A DNA stretch of 64,000 bases. Origin: Semisulcospira habei (Eukaryota > Mollusca > Gastropoda > Semisulcospiridae). The stretch's first letter is position 1; the number at the start of each line of letters is the position of its first letter. A model generated the notes under the pieces. It searched no databases and was not told where the DNA came from. It saw nothing but the letters and a program-made list of their open reading frames with translations. The stretch spans positions 125,329,815-125,393,814 of the forward strand of contig BTPG01000007.1 of NCBI GenBank assembly GCA_036245525.1. Reading direction: 5' to 3'. A program made the position numbers and the translations under genes. This document shows positions 25,160 through 37,100 of this stretch, piece after piece.

Positions 25160-28100
25160 AAAAAAAAAAAAAAAATCGTAAATTTTAGGCATCAATCGTA
25201 TTTTCGTATTTTGAAAAGAAAATCGTAAAAAATACGCCCAAAAATCGTACGGTAGGCAGGTCTGTCAAAGTCACGAAAAAATCTATTGCAGCATGATCAC
25301 CATTCAGGGGTCTGTAAAACTGAAACTATTACCGTGTCTGTACGAGGCATGCGAGTCACATTGATTAGCTGCGCCTAGACATGGGTAGAGCCAATGAAAT
25401 ATGCAGAACTATAGTCCATACATATCAGGAACTGATGCTAATTATGCCTGACCCAACAATGCCTCACATAAACATAACAAATCCATTATAGCTTTCTAAC
25501 AAGCTATTGCAAAGGTCATAAATAAAAAGAAAAGGTGAGACTGCCAGTGCTACTATTTTAGGAAGGTTACAAAGTAAAGTAGGTAAAAGCACTGTCAGGG
25601 GAGAGAAGCGTGCGTGATCGACCAGTGATCATAGATCTACTGTGGCCAAAGCACACCCACAAAAAAAAAGAGATAGGAAAGAGGGGGTGCACTAAGAAAG
25701 TGACTGGAAGCAATGCCACACCAGCTAAATATCTGGACCCTCCTTGGGGGGACCTAGATTTAAATTTCCATGCACTGAGTGGCTGGAACAGTGGGATATG
25801 TGATACGCCCCCCTTCAGGGGGGGGGGGGGAGGGGGGGGGGCGGCTTCCATATGCATTGCTTCCAGTCACTTTCTTAGCGCACCCCCTCTTTCCTATCTC
25901 TTTTTTTTTTTTGTGCTTTGGCCACAGTAGATCTATGATCACTGGTCGATCATGCACACTTCTCCCCTGACAGTGCTTTTACCTACTTTACTTTGTAACC
26001 TTCCTATTGCAAAGGTCACACAGAAAAGATTACAGAAAAGCCATCAATGGCAAACTTATTCACACATGACATTTTCAACTCTAGGTCTAGAAGGGACAGA
26101 CTAAAATTATACCAGCTTTAGGAGACAGACTGATCATGACAGTTAAACGATAGTGCCAGTTTATTTACCAGTATGTATGTTGCCATAAATGTACCGTGCT
26201 GGTGAACATGTCACTTTCACCTTTAACCCTTTGGCTGTCAGTAGTGCTTTTAGTCACAGTGATTCCTAAAGCAATGCTGACAGCCAGTGTTAAGAAATAA
26301 TGACATGACTTCATGCATAGCATTTTCTGACACAACAGGTCTTTAGATGCTTTGACTTCTTCTTCATCTTCTGCATTTCGGTTAGCTGTGCGCTATATAC
26401 TCAGTCTGGTGATTGTCCAGAAATAGATCATTCTCAGTATGTCACTGACCGTCCCCGAAGTGTAGTGTGGAGGCTTGCCCCCTCTGGCCACACTTGCTGG
26501 CGCTGCGCTTGGAAGAGCAGGCAGTGCTGGAGGATGTGTTTTGGTATCTGAGTTCATCTACAGTACTGAGCACCAAAAGGGGTCAGTGTGGTGCTATTCC
26601 GATTTTGATCAAAATAAGGCATGTAGTGACATTTCTGTTGTTGCAATGCATTAAGATAATGTTATTGTTAATGTATAAATTTTGGGCTATCTGCTTAATG
26701 AATTTAATTGTGAATTGATAATAAAATGTTGAAATAGTGGCCCAAAATGGCTTCCCTAAAGAGGAACGGTTTCAGTGGGTGAACTCAGACGAAGATTGTG
26801 ACTACATCAGTGCATCATTACAAGAAATTATTTTTTTTAATTCAGGATTCATACATTGAAAAATCAGTGCTAAAATTATTTTTTTTTCACATTAGAACTG
26901 GATATTGACACACTTATGGACGAAAAGTGGCGTTTCGGATGCATAACGAAGTGTCACACTGCAACGTATTTTTTCACTTTTCCAAAGTCGGCAACAAGAT
27001 CAGATCTGCTTGTCCACTATGTGCATCAACAAACTATACCCAAAATACTTCATTTTGCACCATACTAGGTTACAAATATTCGAAGGATTTGGATGCTGAG
27101 AATTTTTTTATATCGCGGTGTCCCAAATGTCACGTCTGAAATGCAACCCAAAACAATCGCAGAAACTCATTCAAACCTCGCTTTCCGACCGGTTTGCTTG
27201 TGTTGTGGGAATCCCCCAGGAAATTCCACACAAACTGATGATGTTTACACAGAAAATCCATAGACATTTTAGCCCTGGTACGCAAAAAACAGTGACGCGT
27301 CCCGACTTCCGACCACCATGTGCCTGAAACGTGTGCGCCTCATACGTTTTGAATCTCTGTTACCAATCATCTTGGACCATCTGCATTACAGGTTGGCATT
27401 TTTATATTCTTTTATGTTCCATGCATCAATCTAAATCATTATTATTTGCATGTTTGTATTTTTATAGGAGATAACAGTTTTTAAATAGACTGTGCTTACG
27501 TTTATTCTTTGTGTCTCGTGGAACATCAGTAATGAATTTTGGGACATTTTCATCATTTTCAAACAAATCTGACAGCACCAAAATTAATCTTGTGTGCAAG
27601 GACTATTATTATGCATAGTGTTCATCAATCGTGTAGTGATTTTTTTCCTAAATGCCTTAAAATCTAAAAAAAATTCTGAAAGGTGAAGTTTGTTTAGGAC
27701 GTGTCATGGGACGTCACAATTGCATTTTTGTGTAAAGTCCCATGCAGCACCGGAAACATGAAAGTGCAGACTTTTAGGATTGTGAAAAGACTAAATCATA
27801 AAAACTTTTTGTTTATATTTGACCAAACTTTTTCTTTCCTTCTTCATGTGACCGGGTACACCCGGCTCTCATAACCCATCTGATGTAATTTTGTTTGTTG
27901 CATCACGACTTGGTTTGCAAAAGTGGTGTGTGTTATTATTCAGTGGTTTTTCCTTCAATGTAAGGTCTCGCAAGGTATTGCTATCATTGATGCCTGCGTT
28001 AGTCCAACCCCTCCGGCTTACTTCTAGACTACTCGGTATTCAGCGTCTATTCAGGGGACGCAACTGTGTCAGCCGCCTCGTGGCTGTGTTCTATAACGTG

Positions 28101-31100
28101 GGTTCTTAGGATGGCGATTAGCTTGTGTTTCCGACTAGGCATTCAAAGTTGAATATCTCCTCAATGCCTGTACCGATCATTTTAAACCAAGATCCATAAG
28201 ATTCAGCATGATAGCCTCTTTCATTTTGTAATCTATTTCTAGTCCAATCGATTTTGGGTTAAACATTATTTTGGGAGTTTGCACCTTTTACACCGACCAG
28301 GTCGATGGAGAAAAGTCGTTTAAAAATTCATAGTTAATTTTAGCTGTCTGTAATCAAATCAATGTTGGATACTAGCGAAACTACAATTGCGGATCTTTCG
28401 TTAGCGACAAACCGCAAGTTTCTAGGTTCAGTAGTATCAGAGCTAGGGTCAGAAAACCGAGTGGGGGGAAACACAAATTTCAGCTTCCCGGCTCCAAAAG
28501 CCTCAAGTTCTGGAGGCAGGCGAGTGATGCTTTCTTTGCGGCCCGCGCGCGCCCTATATAAAGCCCCGCATGCAGCGTAGCATTCATTCACCTCTGAGCC
28601 AGGCACAGACCACTTGTGCTATGTGAACCTTCAGTTTGTGCGCGAATTTTGAACTGCATCCCGCTTGCAAGACTGAATAATGTGAAGGACTCCTCTGTGC
28701 TGAGTTTTGCCTCTGCACTGCTTTTAGTACTTGGTACAATAAACAAACGTCATAGCGACCTCTTTGTTGACTCCTCCGTCACATGCCTCTGTGGCCTGTC
28801 AAACAAATAAATTTCTTGTACCCACCACCACTCGGTTACAAGTGGCGCTGCGAGCAGGATTACAGAGGTGGAGGGGTCGCTAGTACCAAGTACCAACTGA
28901 AAGCAGTGTAGAGGGCGTGCTGTAATCTCGGCCTGGCCACGACCAACATGGGGAGGAAACGCAGGTGGCCGCTGATGCCAGTCCTCATTGAGCTGGAGGA
29001 CCTCGACGGCAACATCATGTTGGATGAGCAGGAAAGCCCCGTCTGATGCCTCCACTCCCAATCTACAAGGGTCCGGGCTTCAGAGGTCCATCTTTCGCAT
29101 CATTCAAACGGCGTGCTGAGCAGGTCATGACTGACCTTGGTGAGGACCTTGTCTGCCAAGATCCACCCAGCTGTGTTTGGAAGATGGGTCAGATATGCGT
29201 TAGATGATGGGGCGGACGTGTACTACTCCTATCACTCAACAAGGGAAGACGGATCTTCTGCAACCGCCCTTCTCGCCTTCCTGGAACGCAAGTTTGGTGG
29301 CAACGAGGCACCACTGACTCAGCCTGTGTATGCTACAGCTGAGACACCCCCTGAACAGGCGGACCTCAGCAACACGTCAGTGTCACCAGCCGTGACACCT
29401 GCCCTGCAGCCTCCCTCTCCATTGCCCTCCAAACCATCATGCATGGAGGCACATGTGACGCAGTTGGCAGTGGAGGTGACTCCTGTTGATCTCCATGAGC
29501 CAACTGTCCCCATGTCACCGCCTCCATGCACATCTGCACACGAGGCGGCTGAACCTGCTGAGAGACCACCCTCACCATCTCCCATGTCATCCTGGACATC
29601 TTATGACCCACCCCAGTCAGCCGGGCAGTCACGACCCCCTCTTGTCTGTTGGGGATGTAATGTGCCAGGACACCGCCGCATTCATTGCCCAAGTGATCGA
29701 CAGCGACAAACATTTCAGCAGCACAGAGAGTTCTCGATGCCCTCTGCCCATGTAGGACTGCCACTGTTGGTGCCACTGTCCATTGTAGTGTTCTGCCAGT
29801 TGGCACTATTTCAAGCAATGTATTTTGCAGCCATGAACATTATGATGGCTATGCATGCGAGTTTTATGCCTTCATTCCGCATGTAAACCAAATTGTGACT
29901 GTGTTTTAGTTAATTTGCATATCCGATATGAGGCTGCATAGTTGCTTACTACCAGAACTGAGGTATGAGTATCACTCTGACAGGAGGTGATGAGTATGTG
30001 AACACTATGAGGACATGCAAGACTGAAACACTGGCATTTTCTTTAGTTTCTTTTATTTTGGTGCACCTGAATTCATCTGCGTGTTGTTTTTATGCACAGT
30101 ATGTAAACAGTGTAGTTTTGTTCATGTGTATATGCATCTGATTTGCTTATTTGTTTTTTTGAGTGTAAGCAATTAATTATGTGTGCTTACGTATTGTATG
30201 TTTTTTTTTGCGTCTAGCTTTTTGACTTGCAGTGATGATTTAAGTCCTGATTGGCAAGCTTGCTGTTTTGTTTGTATTTACTGTTGACCACTTTAATGGT
30301 TGCCAAAAGCAAGTTAGGTCGCCCTGATTTGGCATGTTTTGTTTATTTCTATCGACATAAATTTGAAAAATAAGTGTGCCACTGCCACTCACTGATTTCC
30401 AATTTGTGCCGAAATTTTCATGAAAGCATCCGGACTACCTAGGACTGTCCATGCTATGTAGTGTGTGTAGTACAGTTACAACTGATCATTTGTGTAGTGT
30501 ATTATAGTAGATAGTAGAGAAGCTTAGAGGCTGATATTTAGTTCAAGAATATAATTTTGGTTTGGTTAGTGACCTGATCTCCATATGATAAACTGTGGAA
30601 GCAAGAATTAAGCTATGAACTGTGGAAGCCGACTAATCATGAAATGGACTTGTGGACACGGACTGATTATGTTCAAATTTATATCAAGCTGAATTATTAT
30701 GGATGATGTTAACCCCCCAGTATGGACTCTGTTTGCCTGTGGTCATTTTTTCCTGTCTCTTCCATTGGGTTTTGTCTGGTCAGGTTTAATATGCCTTAAC
30801 TGCAATAATCCTGTCAGATTCTTGCAATGCAAGACAATGGAAGAGATATATTATTTTTGGAAGTAGCCAATTGTCTATCATAATATGGTGACATAGGAGG
30901 GTAAAGGATTTTGTGTTGTTCATTAACCTCAGGTTCGTACAGCCTGATGTTTCTGGGTTTTTGTTCGCCAGCGCGGACGCTGGCACTTTTCGGTGGGCTG
31001 AGATGTGACCGGGTACACCCGGCTCTCATAACCCATCTGATGTAATTTTGTTTGTTGCATCACGACTTGGTTTGCACAAGTGGTGTGTGTTATTATTCAG

Positions 31101-34100
31101 TGGTTTTTCCTTCAATGTAAGGTCTCGCAAGGTATTGCTATCATTGATGCCTGCGTTAGTCCAACCCCTCCGGCTTACTTCTAGACTACTCGGTATTCAG
31201 CGTCTATTCAGGGGACGCAACCGTGTCAGCCGCCTCGTGGCTGTGTTCTATAGCGTGGGTTCTTAGGATGGCGATTAGCTTGTGTTTCCGACTAGGCATT
31301 CAAAGTTGAATATCTCCTCAATGCCTGTACCGATCATTTTAAACCAAGATCCATAAGATTCAGCATGATAGTCTCTTTCATTTTGTAATCTATTTCTAGT
31401 CCAATCGATTTTGGGTTAAACATTATTTTGGGAGTTTGCACCTTTTACACCGACCAGGTCGATGGAGAAAAGTCGTTTAAAAATTCATAGTTAATTTTAG
31501 CTGTCTGTAATCAAATCAATGTTGGATACTAGCGAAACTACAATTGCGCATCTTTCGTTAGCGACAAACCGCAAGTTTCTAGGTTCAGTAGTATCAGAGC
31601 TAGGGTCAGAAAACCGAGTGGGGGGAAACACAAATTTCAGCTTCCCGGCTCCAAAAGCCTCAAGTTCTGGAGGCAGGCGAGTGATGCTTTCTTTGCGGCC
31701 CGCGCGCGCCCTATATAAAGCCCCGCATGCAGCGTAGCATTCATTCACCTCTGAGCCAGGCACAGACCACTTGTGCTATGTGAACCTTCAGTTTGTGCGC
31801 AAATTTTGAACTGCATCCCGCTTGCAAGACTGAATAATGTGAAGGACTCCTCTGTGCTGAGTTTTGCCTCTGCACTGCTTTTAGTACTTGGTAAAATAAA
31901 CAAATGTCATAGCGACCTCTTTGTTGACTCCGTCACATGCCTCTGTGGCCTGTCAAACAAATAAATTTCTTGTACCCACCACCACTCGGTTACATTCAAA
32001 TGATTGTTTTGATTTGGGGCCTGACTTGGCAGTTTTTAATGATACTTCTGTTCTTTATGTGTGCAGGAATGGTCACAGAATATAATGACAAGGACGTGCG
32101 CTGCATCAGATTTTTACATCCCCACACGACAAAGAAGACATTCGTTGTGTACCCAGCAGTTGCTGATGTGTAGCTCATGTCCATGATAATAGCTAAATTT
32201 GGTCTTGTTCCCTTGCAACAGTATGAGGGAATGGAGGGTGGAAGGTTATGATTTTTGATGAGCTGTGTTTCTGCCAAAGCTTTGTTGAGTGCTTTTTTTC
32301 TTTAAAAAAAAAAATGCTTATCTGGTTTAATATTAATAATAATAATAACAATAATGAGTACTTGTATAGCGCCTAACCTCAGATTAGAGCTCTAGGCGCT
32401 TAACAAAAATTAATGTACAAAAATAACTAATTACAAAAAGTACAAAAAACAAAATACAACGCACTCAGTAAACAAGCTATAAAGTCACCATTCAAAAGTG
32501 CTACGCTTATGGACTCATACTGGAATACACACACTATAAAGATGACATTAACATGACAGGTGTGTGACAAAGTCATTTGTAGCTGACAGAAAAAATATGG
32601 GTCTTTAGGGCTCGCTTGAATGCCTCTCTTGAATCCACGTATCTCAGTTCGCGTGGGAGGTCATTCCAAACAACTGGGCTTTGGTATCTGAATGACCTCT
32701 CACCAAACGACTTTGTTTTGACAAGAGGGATACGTAAAACTCGAGAGTCGGCAGCAGAGCGCAAATTCTGTCTTGAGGGCGTATACAGCTGGAGAAGAGA
32801 TGCACGGTAGTGTGGGCAGGAACAGGTAATACAACTGTGAGTCATGCATGAAATTTTGTACTGAATCCTAGCTGTTACAGGTAACCAGTGAAGAGCAGAC
32901 AGATGGGGTGTGATATGATCTGATCTAGGGACTCTAAGAATCAACCTAGCAGCTGAGTTTTGAATTTTCTGGAGTTTGCCAATCAGACACTGGGAACAGC
33001 CAGCCAAAAGAGCATTGCAATAGTCTAATTTAGACAAAACAAAAGCGCAGACAAGTACTTTAGTTGCTTCAGGTGTCAGATAGTGGCGGACTGAAGCAAT
33101 ACGTCGCAGTTCAGTATAGGCGGATCTGCAAACGTTGTTCACATGAAGGCACATGGACAGGCTACTATCAAGTGTGACACCCTGATTTTTTACATGGGGG
33201 GAGAAGGGGACAGTGGCACCACAGATTTGTAATGACTGGGGGAGTGTCAGCGTCTTCGTCAACCTCGGGGAAGCAATGATCATGGCCTCAGTTTTTCCAT
33301 CATTCAACTGTAATTTGTTTGAAGTCATCCACGTCTTAGTATCCAAGACACACTCCTGAAGGCTCTCGATTGTGTCTATAATCTGATCAGGTGAACATGA
33401 GTCATGGAGTTGAGTATCATCTGCAAATGCATGATGTGATATAGAGAAACGGTTAAAGACACTGGCCAGTGGCTGAACATACAGGGTAAAGAGGACTGGT
33501 CCAAGAACTGAACCTTGTGGGACGCCAAAGTGCACGGTGGATGGGCTGGATAGTTTATCATTAACAACTATGCACTGAGTTCTGTCTGTCAGATATGATC
33601 TAAACCACGATAAAGCAGTTTCATGAATGCCATACACAGAATAGAGACGTAGCAAAATGTCATGGTCAATCGTATCAAAGGCAGCAGATAGGTCTAACAG
33701 TGCGAGAACAGATACTTTGCAATCATCAAGAGCCTCGAGGAGGTCATTCAGAATTTTTGCAAGCGCAGTTTCAGTGGAATGACCTGCACGGTACGCAGAC
33801 TGATTGGGACTAAGAAGATGATTCAGGTTACGATCTTAGGGAGAAAAGGGAGGTTTGAGACAGGGCGGTAATTCTGTAGATTGTTAGGGTCTAGAGAGGG
33901 CTTTTTTTTAGCAAAGGTTTAACAATGGTGGACTTGAAATCCGATGGAAAAACACCAGACCTCAGGGACTCATTGACAATGTTGGTCATGACTGGACATC
34001 AATACACTCGTACAGCAATGTAGTAGGAAGTGGGTCTAAACTACAAGTCTTTTCTGCAGTTCTCTTCAGCACAGCATGAAGTTCCTGTTCACTGACAGGT

Positions 34101-37100
34101 CTGAAGGATGAGAGACACTGACCAGAAAAGGGAACGTCATACTGTGATGGAGACTGTGAAATAAGTCCATCAAGTCTATCACGAATGTTCTGAACTTTTT
34201 CATTAAAGAAATTTGAGAACTGATCAGGCAGCTCTAATGGCGAGAAAATGGTCAGGAGTGGAGATGGATCCCTTCTAGCAGTCAGTTTGTTGGTTACATT
34301 ATAAAGCTGCTTGCTGGTGGTGCACGCTGCAATCTTGGCATTGAAGAAAGCTGTCTTCACCACGAGTACCAGACGAGTTACATATTTCTTAGCAGCGCTG
34401 AAAATCTGCATGTGTACGGTAAGTCCAGTGGACAGCCATAGTCTCTCAGCTTGTCGTCGCTCTCTCTTTGCAGCGAGAAGCTTGCCTCCCACGGCGCTGA
34501 ACCACGGTGAGGATGTCCGACATGACACTTTACGGCAAGCAGATGGAGCATGCTTGTCAAGTAGTGATCTCAGACCCGAGTTAAACCATCCCACAGAGGG
34601 ATCAGGGTGTTTGCTAAGATATTCATGCAAATCAGCTTTGAAAGCCAGGCGATCAATAGCACGAATGTTTCGTTTTTGCACAAATACAGGCTGAAAGGGT
34701 GGCACCGAAACAACTAGATCAGCAATCACGCATAGATTGATTGTACATTGCTTAACGTCCTGACAGCAACAAGGCTTTCTCAGGACGTGCCTGCACTGCT
34801 TGTGAAAAAAAAAAAAACACAAAAAAACCCAGAACATTGAATGTATGTCGCCAGCCGGTCAAATACGTTAAATAAACCTAACACATGGGGCCTAAATAAA
34901 GCTAAGACCATTTAGCAACACACATCCAATATCAAGAGCTACAGGCAGTGCAGACAGTAGGGAGAGTTTTAAAAAGGCAAATACAGGTGAATGGACAAAG
35001 GGTAGACAGAAACACATGCCCCAGAATAGAGAGAAAAACCCACCCTGTGGGGCTGACCAGGGTGACCCTGGGAACTAAAAAATACCTAACCCCACCCAAG
35101 TCCCCCAGGGCAGACCCGGGTGGGGTTATCACGCATAGATGATCAGACTCAAGTGGATATGACACATAAGTAGACTGAACGAAATTATCACTTGGTCGGT
35201 GTAGTAGCCAATCAAGAGTATGACCATGCTTGTGAGTTGGCTGACGAACAGACTGTTCAAGGTCAAAAACACTCAAAAGATCCATTAGTTTCATAGTACT
35301 AGAGTTCTGCGGGCAGTCAAAGTAGAAGTTGAAGTCTCCCAAAATAGCAAGGTTACCTGGGAGTGAGTTGCTGTATTCAAGTAAATCAGAAAACTGATCA
35401 AGGAACATGACATCAGTCAGCTTATTTTTGTGGTTAGGAGGGGGCCGGTAGAGAATGAAGAACTGTAATATTTCTCTGATATTTACAATAAATGATGAAC
35501 TGTATTCATTGGATCATTTTCATGTGTGTGTATGTGTGAGAGACTGTTCATATTTAGACACCCCCAAAATCTTTTTTTGGGTTTTTTGTTGTTGTTTGTT
35601 TCATTGTACATTTAATTTTCTAACACGTTCACTTATATTATAAAAAGTTCAACTAAAGCATTCATTAATACACACAAAACTGAACAAGTACACTGCAAAT
35701 AAACATTCATCTTGTGTACACAAGCCTGGTACCTCTGCTCCACACCCTCAGACCCACACTTTCACACCTCTAGTAACGCTGGTAAATATAGAACAGAAGC
35801 CAATCCTGGTCAAACTGCCTACCAGTACCATTAGTGTTTGCAATATTTTCTGTATATATCTATATTTTATGAGGTATCTTATGCTATCAATGACTGCATG
35901 TCCCCCAGACCAGAACAACTGGAAATGACACCTAATGACAAGTCAAAACAAGTGTTCTTTCATTCATGTTGTCCCGTGACATCCCAAACGTCATAACGAA
36001 CAAGTGAAATATTTAGGAGATGCAACTGTTATAATTTTATTGTTTTTGGTTCCCATATTGTTTCACTTGTTTTATACCTTGCTTGAGCTTAACTACTGGA
36101 AAACAGCTGTTCTTGCTTTTGTGGTGAAATGATTTGGTATGACGTTTCAGATGCTACGGTGTCCCACGTTTTGACGCAGCTCTAACCTTTCGTTTAGGAG
36201 ATTTATTTTCTAAAATCACCTCAAAAAGTATATTTTTTACTCTTTGACTGAACATTACATGTTCACAAAATGGTGCATATTAAATTTAATTAGAGTGGGT
36301 GCATTGCATGTGTCCCTATGGTGCATCCGAAAGGGGTATCATACCCCCCTCAGTCAATCCTCAATTGTGTCAACACAGAACAAATTATTTATTTTATTTT
36401 TTCGATTTGTATTATACTTTGTCAGACATGTCTAAAACAGGCATTGTTTCATCTGTAGCATTTTTTTTTTTCATCCTGTTTTCACACTTTTGGTGCTCAG
36501 TACTGTAGATGAACTCATCTGGTCTGCATCGTCACAGATGCAGGTGGGTGACTCAGTCACTCTGATCTGCTTCAGGTGTGTGCTTAGGATGTAGTCCTGC
36601 CTGAGCCAGAAGATGGAGGTCTGGTCACTTCTGATGAGCCTGTTTGGGGTTGTAATTTCCACTGGAGTTTTTTAAAATTGTTTTGAACTTGTGTGTTTTA
36701 TTCTGGTGCGGACGTAAGTGAAAGAGTTGTCATCGGTGGCTGAGGCGATGAGCTACCTGCCTTTGCCAGCTTGTCTGCTCTTTTATTGCCTAGTAATAGT
36801 ATTGCGCAGTGTGAGTGGATCCACTGTAGGACTCCACCAATCAGCAAGCTGTCAGTGTTCTCTGCAGGTGCTGCATGGCTCGGTCAGGACGATCTGTGAG
36901 GAACACAACTCTGCTGGTAATGTGGTCTGTTTCACTGATGATGTCTGTGGCTTTTGAAAGGGACATGACTTCTGCCTTGAAACTTGATCACAGTGCACCA
37001 GCTGGAGCTGCAATGGAAGAGGTGTAGTACTAGGCGTGATTGATGTACACACCACTGCCTGCATTACTAATAGCATTCTCAGCAGAACCATCAATGTATA

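Larger units (their letters stand above)
27847..31994 (+). mobile_element. Non-autonomous LTR retrotransposon
   Basis: LTRs at 27847-28840 (994 bp) and 31004-31994 (991 bp) start TGTGACCGGGTACACCCGG and end CTCGGTTACA. The 4-bp target duplication TTCA lies at 27843-27846 and 31995-31998. By eye the LTRs differ at eight positions plus one 3-bp indel, so the insertion is young. A putative primer-binding site GTGGCGCTGCGAGCAGGAT follows the left LTR. The internal region is only about 2.2 kb and encodes a broken gag with no protease, reverse transcriptase or integrase, so mobility would need helper proteins. Confidence 0.95.
26550..36516. mobile_element. 9.97-kb TIR DNA transposon (nested host)
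   Basis: Perfect 30-bp terminal inverted repeats start GAGTTCATCTACAGTACTGA, and the 4-bp target duplication ATCT lies at 26546-26549 and 36517-36520. The insertion point is proven by the interrupted LINE codons. Without its own inserts (an LTR element and an L2-like LINE) the element is about 2.7 kb. It retains an exon-like segment with an acceptor TATGTGTGCAG at about 32066, then codons to a stop at 32173 including EYNDKDV and [15 protein letters not shown] termini plus a 4-bp duplication recall Sola-type transposons, but the superfamily is not established. Confidence 0.85.

Noticed and set aside
28340..28606. 88-codon minus-strand ORF present in both LTRs
   Set aside because: It is duplicated because the LTR is duplicated, overlaps the promoter, and has no family signature.
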